A stretch of 8,225 nucleotides of DNA, from contig CAZMHJ010000036.1 in the NCBI GenBank assembly GCA_964566075.1, positions 1-8,225 of the forward strand. The letters run 5' to 3'. Source of the stretch: CAZMHJ01 sp964566075. GTDB lineage: Bacteria; Patescibacteriota; Saccharimonadia; Saccharimonadales; CAIOMD01. The number at the start of each line of letters is the position of its first letter. The first letter of the stretch is position 1. Below, piece by piece: positions 1-6,558 of the stretch. Both the position numbers and the translations under genes were made by a program. The notes under the pieces are model-generated. The model was given only the letters and a program-made list of their open reading frames with translations, made no database searches and was not told where the DNA came from.

Positions 1-414
1 ATACCTGACAGTTCGGTGGTAGCAACTGATATATCACCTGATGCCCTTGCAGTAGCAAAAAACAATGCCAAGCACCTTGGAGCACAAATTATTTTTAAAG
101 AGTCAGACATGTTTAATGCTATTTCGGTTCGTTCGTTCGATATCGTGTGCGCTAATCTGCCATACGTACCAGATAGTCTGGTAACCTCTAAAGAGATCAC
201 TATAGAGCCAGAGCTTGCACTGTTTTCAGGCGCTGATGGGCTAGACCATTATCGCCGGCTTTTTATCGAGGCTGCTGAGCTCGCAGATCCACCCCGGTAT
301 ATTGTTACCGAAGCATTAGAAAGCCAGCACAAGGCTCTAAAAAAACTGGCAGCTCTTGCGGGCTACCAGTTGCTACGCACCGATATATTGGTGCAGTTAT
401 TTATACGAAATTAG
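1..414 (+). CDS. prmC: Peptide chain release factor N5-glutamine methyltransferase (PrmC/HemK), 3' part
   Basis: This is the C-terminal 137 residues of a class I SAM-dependent methyltransferase. The frame is open from base 1 and ends at TAG (412-414); the 5' end, with the N-terminal helical domain and the GxGxG SAM loop, lies outside the window. PrmC methylates the Gln of the GGQ motif in release factors RF1/RF2 in the cytoplasm. Visible evidence is the ATDISPDAL strand and acidic SAM-ribose region, then the active-site segment CANLPYVP (family motif NPPY), then the family signature EPELALFSGADGLDHYRRL, and a short C-terminal end QLFIRN. The active site reads NLPY rather than NPPY, leaving the key Asn and Tyr in place. 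The gene converges on the protease gene, and the two stop codons overlap (411-414). Related N-methyltransferases such as PrmB share the fold, but the EP..AL..G.DGL signature favours PrmC. Confidence 0.86.
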   Translation: MPDSSVVATDISPDALAVAKNNAKHLGAQIIFKESDMFNAISVRSFDIVCANLPYVPDSLVTSKEITIEPELALFSGADGLDHYRRLFIEAAELADPPRYIVTEALESQHKALKKLAALAGYQLLRTDILVQLFIRN

Positions 415-1607
415 TTATTAGTATTTGGGGCGGTTTCGAGCGTTACCTTTGTGGTTGAGGTCTTACCATCGCGTACATAGGTAATTTCGAGCGTATCGCC
501 TACTTTGTACTTGCTGAGCCGTTGTGCAAGCGGGTTATCAGCGTCAATTGCTTCACCATTTACTTTCGTAATGATGTCACCTTCTTTGAGGCCGGCTTTA
601 TCGGCTGGGCTACCGTTAATAACGGCTTGTGTTGCATTGGTGGCTTTAAGCCATGCACCCGTGTCGGTACTTAAATCGAATTGTTGTTTGATAGCTGGCG
701 TGAGCACCACATAGCGTACACCCATGTAAGGGACTTCTAATTTACCCTTTTCCAGGATGCTACTAATTTGTGATTTCACATCGTTAACAGGTATTGAGAA
801 GCCTATATTTTGAGCATTGCCAGCTACAGCAGTATTAATGCCGATGACTTCGCTGTTCATGTTGACGAGTGGACCACCAGAGTTACCTGGATTAATAGCG
901 GCATCGGTTTGAAACAAATTACTGAGTGTTTCGGTAGAAGTAGAACCATCACCTGCTGTAATTGGGCGACCTAGGCCAGAGATAATACCGCTGGTTACGG
1001 TGTTTTCAAATTCACCCAATGCGTAGCCGATTGCAACAACTGCATCACCAACTTGCATCTTGCTTGAATCACCAATCTTTGCCGGTTTAAGGTTTTTTGC
1101 ACCGTTGATTTTGACAAAGGCTACGTCAACGTTACTGCGTGGATCGCGAGCGACCACTTTAACATCATCATATTTTGTACCATCGCTCGTCGTAATACTC
1201 ACACTGGTAGTCCCATCAGGGATAACGTGCTTGTTGGTTACTACCATGCCATCACTCGAGATAATAATGCCAGTACCAGCGCTTTCGCTCGTACCCGCGC
1301 CTTGCCCGCCAAATAACTGCTGCAATGTCGAAGCTTGGGACTGGCTTTTTACCGTGATTGAGACAACGCTTGGGCTCACTTCTTTAGCGATGCTCGCAAT
1401 TAAATCACTCTGGCTCGAAACAATCTTTTGTTGTGCTGCCGTGCTATCAAGTGATGTGAGACGTGGTGAATAGTATTTAGCACCAATAAAGCCACCAATG
1501 CCACCTGCAACAAGCGCGACAATTATTATGATAAGTGTTGTGCTGTTAAAAATATTTTTCGCTGTCTTTGAAACTGATTTAGATGATTTTGTAGCAGTAT
1601 CTGCCAT
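411..1607 (-). CDS. htrA: HtrA/DegP-like membrane-anchored serine protease with PDZ domain
   Basis: This 398-residue S1C-family trypsin-like protease should act outside the membrane, degrading or refolding damaged envelope and secreted proteins. Residues 1-22 form a Lys-rich cytoplasmic tail and about 23-45 a single membrane anchor. The protease domain (about 70-285) carries a full catalytic triad: His127 in VTNKHVI, Asp161 in SNVDVAFVKI and Ser243 in NPGNSGGPLV. A PDZ domain covers about 292-390 and includes GSPADKAGLKEGDIITKVNG. The length fits single-PDZ HtrA proteins. The ATG at 1607 follows AGGGG with a 5-nt spacer, a good ribosome binding site. The gene sits 37 nt downstream of the unknown membrane protein gene and is probably the last gene of the LCP operon. 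No terminator is visible before the convergent prmC end. DegP, DegQ and DegS cannot be told apart from sequence alone, although the single anchor and single PDZ domain are DegS-like. Confidence 0.94.
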   Translation of the reverse strand: MADTATKSSKSVSKTAKNIFNSTTLIIIIVALVAGGIGGFIGAKYYSPRLTSLDSTAAQQKIVSSQSDLIASIAKEVSPSVVSITVKSQSQASTLQQLFGGQGAGTSESAGTGIIISSDGMVVTNKHVIPDGTTSVSITTSDGTKYDDVKVVARDPRSNVDVAFVKINGAKNLKPAKIGDSSKMQVGDAVVAIGYALGEFENTVTSGIISGLGRPITAGDGSTSTETLSNLFQTDAAINPGNSGGPLVNMNSEVIGINTAVAGNAQNIGFSIPVNDVKSQISSILEKGKLEVPYMGVRYVVLTPAIKQQFDLSTDTGAWLKATNATQAVINGSPADKAGLKEGDIITKVNGEAIDADNPLAQRLSKYKVGDTLEITYVRDGKTSTTKVTLETAPNTNN

Positions 1608-1644
1608 AGTTACCCCTGCAAATTAATTAGACTTTAAAACGTAT

Positions 1645-2394
1645 CTATACAGTTTTATCTTGCCAGTCTGAGAAAACGATGATAATCAGCAACAATAAGC
1701 CCATTACACCGATTAACTGACGTTTTATAATTGCTTTTAATTTTTCTTTCTTATCTAGGTAATACAATGTAGCGAGGCCGTATCCTAAAATCGTTAAAAT
1801 GAGTGCTATTTGGGGCAAGAACAAATATTGGATAACCCAGTGCCCAAGTACCCACGCCATACAAGCACCAAACCAAGCCCAAATATGCACCATAGAACGC
1901 GTCATTGGCTCGTCAAAAGCACCCAAGAAGTGCCGTGCAGACGCGTAACAAATAAGCCAAACCGCCAAAATACCAACGAGTAACGAGCTTTCAGGGAACG
2001 CGCGGTAAAACGCAACGAGCGTTACAGCCTGAGCAATAAGTGCCTGTGTCATAACAGCTACGGGGTTAGATTTTGGCTTAAGCCAAACGAGCCAAACGAT
2101 ATAGGCTATCGTCCAAAAGATTTGGGTTGCAAAGGTGGTGGTACCACTCATAAATGCTACTACTGACAAACCAACAAAGATATCAACTAAATTGCTACGT
2201 ACGTTTGGTATCCAGTACCGTGGTCGGACCGCAACCGTTCGCCACTTAGCAAGTAATACTACCGCTACTGCAATCCATTCAAACCCGAGTCTTACAAAAA
2301 ATAGGATGGCGATTGGCAATAACGCATTAAATAGAATATGCAAAACAGATGAAAATCCAGCAGTTGGTCGAAGTTTATATGCAAGCTTTTTCAT
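1645..2394 (-). CDS. Polytopic, Trp-rich membrane protein of unknown function
   Basis: I do not recognise a family for this 249-residue protein. It is strongly hydrophobic with about eight likely membrane segments (roughly 16-35, 38-51, 67-83, 87-105, 112-130, 136-155, 168-190, 193-213 and 227-242, the second being short). The N-terminus is basic (MKKLAYKLRP), a Lys/Arg-rich loop lies at about 213-225, and the short polar C-terminus ends WQDKTV. It contains 12 tryptophans, several at predicted membrane edges (W101, W104, W172, W174, W181, W186). No catalytic motif, ABC or MFS signature is evident. The ATG at 2394 lies 3 nt after the stop of the LCP gene. An AAGG inside the end of that gene with a 7-nt spacer probably serves as ribosome binding site, so translation is likely coupled. 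The position between an LCP transferase and HtrA suggests an envelope role, which is inference only. Confidence 0.8.
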   Translation of the reverse strand: MKKLAYKLRPTAGFSSVLHILFNALLPIAILFFVRLGFEWIAVAVVLLAKWRTVAVRPRYWIPNVRSNLVDIFVGLSVVAFMSGTTTFATQIFWTIAYIVWLVWLKPKSNPVAVMTQALIAQAVTLVAFYRAFPESSLLVGILAVWLICYASARHFLGAFDEPMTRSMVHIWAWFGACMAWVLGHWVIQYLFLPQIALILTILGYGLATLYYLDKKEKLKAIIKRQLIGVMGLLLLIIIVFSDWQDKTV

Positions 2395-2397
2395 AGT

Positions 2398-4020
2398 TTA
2401 GCCTTGTGGGCCTATTATGATTATAAAGTCTGCGGTGTATTGTGTCAGGTCTATTCCGTCAACTGACGTAACGGCTGTTGTATTTAGACGTTGCTCTAGG
2501 TAATGTTTCGTGTATTTCTTCTGCCCCTTAGTGAGGTCGATGAGTGTGGTTTCGGTTGCATTTTTATTAGCAGCATCGGCAACCTGAATCACATTGTAGC
2601 CATAACTTTTAAGTTCATCTGCACGCTTTTGAGCTGCACCCGACTTGGTACTGCCGTTAAGAATAATAATGCTTGCATTTTCCTTTATTAAGAAGCCGTC
2701 TTTTAGCTGACTTCGTACAAAAGCTTGAACTTCAGCGTAATTATCGATACCTGCTTTTGGATATACAACAGATTGGTCCCCTACCATACCGGTAGTTACA
2801 ACAGCAGTACCAGGCATTGCAAGGTCAACATTTGTTACAGCAGAATTATTTAGATTTTTTGCTACATCATAGATACGCATAATGTCATTAATACTAAAAT
2901 CGGTACGAACACGATTACCGAGCGTATCGAGGAGTGAAGTTACCTTAGCAGGATTACTAAATGTCCCTAGGGACAAGACTTTGTCTTTTATACCTAAAAT
3001 TACTTTTTGTTGGTGTTCACCTCGACCAAAGTCTCCACGAGGGTCACCGTGGCGTGAACGTGCATACGCAAGTGCCATCGGACCATTCAAGTGTGAAGTT
3101 CCAGCAGGCAATGTTAGCTGGCCATACTTTATACCAAAATCAGCATACGTTGGATCGCTATAGGCTTCGTCGAGTGTTACATCTATGCCACCAACGGTAT
3201 TAACAACGTCCTGAAAGGCAGTAAAGTCGATGAGCGCATAGTAATGAACCGGCACACCCATGTATTGTGTAACTACTTTTTTAAGCGTATCTATACCTGC
3301 CGCCTCGGCGCCGTCTTTATCTTTTGGATTCTTATATAAGTACTGTTGTTTTGCGCTGGTATAGACTGCATTAATTTTCATTGGCCACAGACCAGCCGGC
3401 TTAACCCATAGGTCACGTGGGATACTAAGCATCGTAGCGGTGTTGTTAACAGGGTCAAGACTAGCAATCATAATACTATCGGTTAAATCACCACCGTCTT
3501 TTTCGGCACTACCACCCTTACCAGTAAGCAACACATTAACGCGCCCATCGCCTTCGCCCTTAAGCTGATATGGGTCAACGTTTTTATTGAGCGCAACGGC
3601 ACTTCCACCACCTTGCAGTACTTTATGTGCATTCCACCATGCTTTGCCAAATACAAAACCCGTTACACCTAAAACAAGAATAAATAGAATAAGTGTTGCT
3701 TTTGCAAAGGTTTTTAAACCAAAGCGTCGCTTTTTCTTGTGTGCGCCAATTGATTTTGCAGAAGTAGCATTACGACGCCTAAGTAGCGCCTCTTCATTGA
3801 CGTTTGAATACGCCCCACTCGTACTGAGCTTTGGCGTTGACTGAGGGTGAAATCCGTCTGATTTAGAAAAGTCGTCCATTCGGCCTTGTCGAGGTCGCAT
3901 GAACGTATCATCACTTGTTTTACTGGGATTTGGCTGAATCTTAGGTTTGCGAGGACCCGACGACAAAAAGCCGTCAATCGCATTATTTTTTTTGGGCGGT
4001 TTAATATCAAAACTATTCAT
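2398..4020 (-). CDS. LytR-CpsA-Psr (LCP) family cell-wall glycopolymer transferase with LytR_C domain
   Basis: This 540-residue membrane protein probably transfers an undecaprenyl-phosphate-linked glycopolymer to peptidoglycan on the outer face of the membrane. Residues 1-106 form a long, polar, basic cytoplasmic tail ending in KKKRRF, and about 107-126 are the membrane anchor. The LCP domain (about 160-345) shows VNVLLTG, the acidic LTDSIM (Asp181), SIPRDLWV (Arg202), KINAVY, and the Arg-rich ARSRHGDPRGDFGRGEHQQ segment (Arg321, 323, 328), which are family hallmarks for lipid-phosphate and metal binding. A C-terminal LytR_C-type domain (about 447-538) begins IIILNGSTKSGAAQKRADEL. The start at 4020 is the first in-frame ATG. 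It has no clear Shine-Dalgarno sequence, only a U-rich stretch preceded by a hairpin. It is probably the first gene of an operon with the membrane protein and HtrA. The tail contains the short related motifs IDGFL, MDDF and SDGF. Confidence 0.94.
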   Translation of the reverse strand: MNSFDIKPPKKNNAIDGFLSSGPRKPKIQPNPSKTSDDTFMRPRQGRMDDFSKSDGFHPQSTPKLSTSGAYSNVNEEALLRRRNATSAKSIGAHKKKRRFGLKTFAKATLILFILVLGVTGFVFGKAWWNAHKVLQGGGSAVALNKNVDPYQLKGEGDGRVNVLLTGKGGSAEKDGGDLTDSIMIASLDPVNNTATMLSIPRDLWVKPAGLWPMKINAVYTSAKQQYLYKNPKDKDGAEAAGIDTLKKVVTQYMGVPVHYYALIDFTAFQDVVNTVGGIDVTLDEAYSDPTYADFGIKYGQLTLPAGTSHLNGPMALAYARSRHGDPRGDFGRGEHQQKVILGIKDKVLSLGTFSNPAKVTSLLDTLGNRVRTDFSINDIMRIYDVAKNLNNSAVTNVDLAMPGTAVVTTGMVGDQSVVYPKAGIDNYAEVQAFVRSQLKDGFLIKENASIIILNGSTKSGAAQKRADELKSYGYNVIQVADAANKNATETTLIDLTKGQKKYTKHYLEQRLNTTAVTSVDGIDLTQYTADFIIIIGPQG

Positions 4021-4048
4021 TACAAAAAATAAGGCCTACGAAATAGGC
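4021..4048 (-). terminator. Terminator-like hairpin with U-tract directly before the LCP gene start
   Basis: On the minus strand GCCTA pairs with TAGGC around a TTTCG loop (4034-4048) and is followed by TTATTTTTT running to the LCP ATG at 4020. This has the form of an intrinsic terminator, with a short 5-bp stem that can be extended by AG/CT if one T is bulged out. It may end minus-strand transcripts coming through lepB from parAB. Alternatively it may form the 5' end of the LCP mRNA, because the predicted start point lies about where the stem begins. The short stem keeps confidence moderate. Confidence 0.45.
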
Positions 4049-4055
4049 ACTCATT

Positions 4056-4064
4056 AGTATAACA
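4056..4064 (-). promoter_or_regulatory. Extended -10 promoter element for the LCP operon
   Basis: Read on the minus strand these bases are TGTTATACT, an extended -10 (TGn followed by TATACT, five of six consensus positions). The predicted start is near 4049, giving a leader of about 29 nt that is mostly the hairpin. No good -35 hexamer is seen at 16-18 nt, which is usual for extended -10 promoters. The same bases read TATAAC (4058-4063) on the plus strand, so the element could also fire toward lepB. Confidence 0.45.
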
Positions 4065-4093
4065 AAATGCGCGCAAAAAATCTGCTTTTGCTT

Positions 4094-4099
4094 TACAAT
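4094..4099 (+). promoter_or_regulatory. Possible -10 box for lepB
   Basis: TACAAT matches five of six positions of the -10 consensus and lies 15 nt before the preferred lepB ATG at 4115. No convincing -35 hexamer is found at the right distance (about 4070-4077). The alternative plus-strand -10 is TATAAC at 4058-4063, which would give a leader of about 45 nt. Either choice puts the upstream ATG at 4067 too near or before the transcription start. Confidence 0.28.
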
Positions 4100-4114
4100 A
4101 GAGCAAAGAATTTT

Positions 4115-4822
4115 ATGCCACCACAAACACCCCCAACTACACCACACATTGCACCACAGCAACCTCCTCAACCAATTGTTTCCGAAGAACCAAAGAAGAG
4201 TGGCGACGGTATCAAGAACGTCATATATACCATTTTGCTTTTCATAATGGCGCCTCTGTTTGCCTTAATGATGATCTTGTTTGTGTTCCAGAGCTATGTG
4301 GTTGACGGATCAAGTATGGAGCCAACACTCCAGAATGGTAATCGTGTTTTTATTTTAAAGTTACCTAAAACCATTGATAGTCTCAGGGGAAAAACATATA
4401 TACCCGATCGACACGAGATTATTGTCTTTAAGAAACCAAGTGATCCCGACACACAACTCATTAAGCGTGTTATTGGTTTACCTGGCGATCATGTTGTCGT
4501 TAATAATGGCAAGATTACTATTTATAACGCCGATCATCCGGAAGGATTCGATCCTGATGCAAACACTGCATATGGTCCGACACTTGACCCTACCAGTGGC
4601 AATGTTGATATTGTAGTTGGCGATAATGAGTTATTCGTCTGTGGCGATAATAGAGCCCCGGGTGGTTCGCTCGATTCTCGTAGTGGCCTAGGCTTAGTCC
4701 CAGTGTCAAATATAGTGGGACGTTTGTGGATACGATACTTCCCACTTAGTGAATTCAAAGTATATGCACAAACACCCGAAATTATTCGACTAGCCGCGCA
4801 CACATATATAACGACTATCTAA
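4115..4822 (+). CDS. lepB: Signal peptidase I
   Basis: This is a type I leader peptidase (S26 family) of 235 residues from the preferred start. It cleaves signal peptides from exported proteins on the outer face of the membrane. Numbered from the ATG at 4115, residues 1-33 are a Pro/Gln-rich cytoplasmic tail and about 34-58 form one membrane segment. The catalytic Ser67 is in GSSMEPTL. The general-base Lys117 is in the box D motif KRVIGLPGD, and box E is GDNRAPGGSLDSR, followed by the conserved VGRLW strand. Both catalytic residues and all family boxes are present. An in-frame ATG at 4067 would add 16 residues. I prefer 4115 because the extra segment has no ribosome binding site and predicted -10 boxes lie at or after 4058; the site before 4115 (AAAGAA) is also weak. 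The gene is the only plus-strand gene inside a minus-strand run, so it is monocistronic. Confidence 0.94.
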   Translation: MPPQTPPTTPHIAPQQPPQPIVSEEPKKSGDGIKNVIYTILLFIMAPLFALMMILFVFQSYVVDGSSMEPTLQNGNRVFILKLPKTIDSLRGKTYIPDRHEIIVFKKPSDPDTQLIKRVIGLPGDHVVVNNGKITIYNADHPEGFDPDANTAYGPTLDPTSGNVDIVVGDNELFVCGDNRAPGGSLDSRSGLGLVPVSNIVGRLWIRYFPLSEFKVYAQTPEIIRLAAHTYITTI

Positions 4823-4850
4823 GTAATCGTTAACTACTTATATTATTTTA
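4820..4850 (+). terminator. Weak intrinsic terminator after lepB
   Basis: TAAGTA (4820-4825, including the lepB stop codon) pairs perfectly with TACTTA (4835-4840) around a 9-nt loop, followed by TATTATTTTA. The stem is short and AT-rich, so termination would be inefficient. Read in the parB direction the hairpin has no U-tract, so it does not look bidirectional. Confidence 0.35.
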
Positions 4851-5726
4851 CGACTCAAGTATCTGCTTTGAGATTCGCTGTAGTTCATCATCTGATGAAT
4901 AATTAATAACTAGTTTACCTTTGCCCTTAGCGGATTGCTGAATAGTGACCTTGGAGCCTAGTTGCTTTTCAAGTTTTTTTGTAAGTACTGTGTTGGTTGG
5001 CTTTTTTGTACTCACTACATTTTTTTCAACTTGATTGCCTTTTTTTGTATGTACTACAAATTGTTCGGCCTGTCGTACACTCCAGCCTTTGGAAACTATC
5101 TGTGCAAATAATGTTTTTTGCGCACTGGGATATTTTTGTAAGCTGAGTAACGCCCTGGCATGACCCTCACTAATTGTGCCTATCCTGAGGGACTCCTGCA
5201 TCTCTGGTGGTAAGCTCAGCAAACGAACGCTGTTAACAACTGTCGTATATGCCTTACCAAGCCTACGGGCGATGTCCTCGTAACTTTGATTATAGTCAGT
5301 ATGTAAACGATAAATAGTGTGCGATTGCTCTATCGGCGTAAGGTCTGCTCGCTGCACGTTTTCAAGCAGTGCAAGTTCTAATTGTTGGTGTTCATCGGCA
5401 CTACGGACTATTGCAGGTACCTCTGTTAAACCGGCAATTTTCGCTGCACGATAGCGTCTTTCGCCAGCAATAATTGAATACATATTTGGTTCAACTTGTA
5501 CTACAACCAACGGTTGTAAAATACCATGCTCACGAATTGAATGTGCTAATTGATCGAGTGCAGATTCGTCAAAATACTGACGTGGTTGGTCTTGTTTAGG
5601 CACAACAACGTCGAGTGCTAGCTTGTGTACTTTCTCGCCTGCTGATGCCGCAACGTTAGTAACATTGACACCTACTGGTACTAGCGCATCAAAACCCTTA
5701 CCTAGTCCTTTATTTGTTTTCGCCAT
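4848..5726 (-). CDS. parB: Chromosome partitioning protein ParB (CTP-dependent DNA clamp)
   Basis: This 292-residue ParB/Spo0J protein would load at parS sites, spread as a CTP-bound clamp on DNA and stimulate ParA for chromosome segregation. The N-terminus KGLGKGFDALVP matches the ParA-interacting, Arg/Lys-rich start usual in chromosomal ParB. The ParB/Srx N-terminal domain (about 34-123) holds QPRQYF, the CTP-binding box GERRYRAAK (88-96) and ENVQRADLTPIEQ (122-134). A helix-turn-helix lies at about 147-170 (SYEDIARRLGKAYTTVVNSV). A Lys-rich linker (about 227-255) leads to the C-terminal dimerisation segment (about 256-291). The length is typical. The ATG at 5726 has a strong AAGGGAG site with a 7-nt spacer (5734-5740). 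It overlaps the parA 3' end by 17 nt, which suggests translational coupling. No parS consensus (TGTTTCACGTGAAACA) was found in the window. Confidence 0.97.
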   Translation of the reverse strand: MAKTNKGLGKGFDALVPVGVNVTNVAASAGEKVHKLALDVVVPKQDQPRQYFDESALDQLAHSIREHGILQPLVVVQVEPNMYSIIAGERRYRAAKIAGLTEVPAIVRSADEHQQLELALLENVQRADLTPIEQSHTIYRLHTDYNQSYEDIARRLGKAYTTVVNSVRLLSLPPEMQESLRIGTISEGHARALLSLQKYPSAQKTLFAQIVSKGWSVRQAEQFVVHTKKGNQVEKNVVSTKKPTNTVLTKKLEKQLGSKVTIQQSAKGKGKLVINYSSDDELQRISKQILES

Positions 5727-6492
5727 GAATTCGCTCCCTTATTTCTTTTGCGAGTGCTTTATAGGCACGAGCGCCTTTTGACCATTTATCGTATTGCATG
5801 ATTGATTTTCCATGACTTGGGGCTTCTGCCAGACGTACATTACGAGGTATAACCGTGTTAAAGACTAAGTCGCCAAATACACGTGTTATCTCGGCTTTAA
5901 CTTGTTCGCTTAGGCTCGTACGGCCATCATACATTGTCATGACAACTCCTAAAATCTGAAGTGTTGGGTTGAGACCCTGCTGGACTCGTTGGATAACTTG
6001 AATAAGCTGGCTTAAACCTTCCATTGCATAATACTCAGTTTGAACCGGTATTAGTACATCGCTTGATGCTGTCAGTGCATTTACGGTAAGTAACCCTAAG
6101 CTTGGCGGGCAGTCTATAAGTACGTAGTCATACTGATGTGAAGCTGCTGCAGTATGAATAAAATTACGGAGCTTGGTTTCGCGCTTTTCTACCCCTGCAA
6201 GCTGTACCTCAACCCCCGCTAAGTCAGCATTGGTTGGTATTAGTGTCACCCCTGGTGTATCCGTTTGCATTGCTACAGTTTCAAAAGCAGCATCACCTAC
6301 TAATGCTTGGTACGACGTACCTTCGAGCGATAGTTTATCAACCCCTAACCCGCTGGTGGCATTTCCTTGGGGATCTAAATCAATTAATAATACTGAGGCA
6401 CCACCCTTACCAAGGTATGCTGCAACATTAACGGCGGTGGTTGTTTTACCAACACCACCCTTTTGGTTTAAGACTGCAATAACGCGTTGCAT
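5710..6492 (-). CDS. parA: Chromosome partitioning ATPase ParA (Soj/MinD family)
   Basis: This 260-residue ATPase is the partner of ParB in chromosome segregation; it binds DNA non-specifically as an ATP dimer. It has the deviant Walker A motif KGGVGKTT (11-18, signature Lys11 and catalytic Lys16), Walker A' LIDLDPQGN (36-44), Walker B VLIDCPP (124-130), and the C-terminal segment RLAEAPSHGKS usual in Soj-type proteins. There is no N-terminal DNA-binding extension, so it is the small chromosomal form and not the P1-plasmid type. The start is fixed: an in-frame TAA lies seven codons upstream of the ATG at 6492. The best Shine-Dalgarno match, GAGG (6507-6510), sits 14 nt away across a purine-rich stretch, which is unusually far. 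The gene is followed by parB with a 17-nt overlap and preceded by a 66-nt gap after the surface-protein gene. Confidence 0.97.
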   Translation of the reverse strand: MQRVIAVLNQKGGVGKTTTAVNVAAYLGKGGASVLLIDLDPQGNATSGLGVDKLSLEGTSYQALVGDAAFETVAMQTDTPGVTLIPTNADLAGVEVQLAGVEKRETKLRNFIHTAAASHQYDYVLIDCPPSLGLLTVNALTASSDVLIPVQTEYYAMEGLSQLIQVIQRVQQGLNPTLQILGVVMTMYDGRTSLSEQVKAEITRVFGDLVFNTVIPRNVRLAEAPSHGKSIMQYDKWSKGARAYKALAKEIRERIHGENK

Positions 6493-6521
6493 GCTTTTTT
6501 CTTTTTCCTCGTATTACCTAC

Positions 6522-6550
6522 AGATTACCACTTATAAAGCTAAAGGTAAA
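6522..6550 (-). promoter_or_regulatory. Candidate promoter for parAB
   Basis: On the minus strand TTTACC (6550-6545) and TAATCT (6527-6522) are separated by 17 nt. TGG in front of the -10 adds an extended -10 feature. Match quality is modest. It fits the 66-nt space between the surface-protein stop and parA, in which no terminator hairpin with a U-tract is visible. Read-through from the upstream gene is therefore also possible. Confidence 0.3.
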
Positions 6551-6558
6551 TGATGCTG

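Noticed and set aside
1060..1473. 137-residue plus-strand open frame
   Set aside because: It is a shadow of the HtrA gene, whose catalytic motifs are read on the opposite strand.
3412..3422. CACGTG core as a parS site
   Set aside because: Only the central six bases match the parS consensus. The flanks do not, and the site lies in codons for the conserved LCP motif IPRDLW.
4067..4114. Upstream ATG at 4067 as the lepB start
   Set aside because: It would add 16 residues of non-typical sequence, has no ribosome binding site, and the candidate -10 boxes lie too close to or after it. It remains possible but is less likely than 4115.
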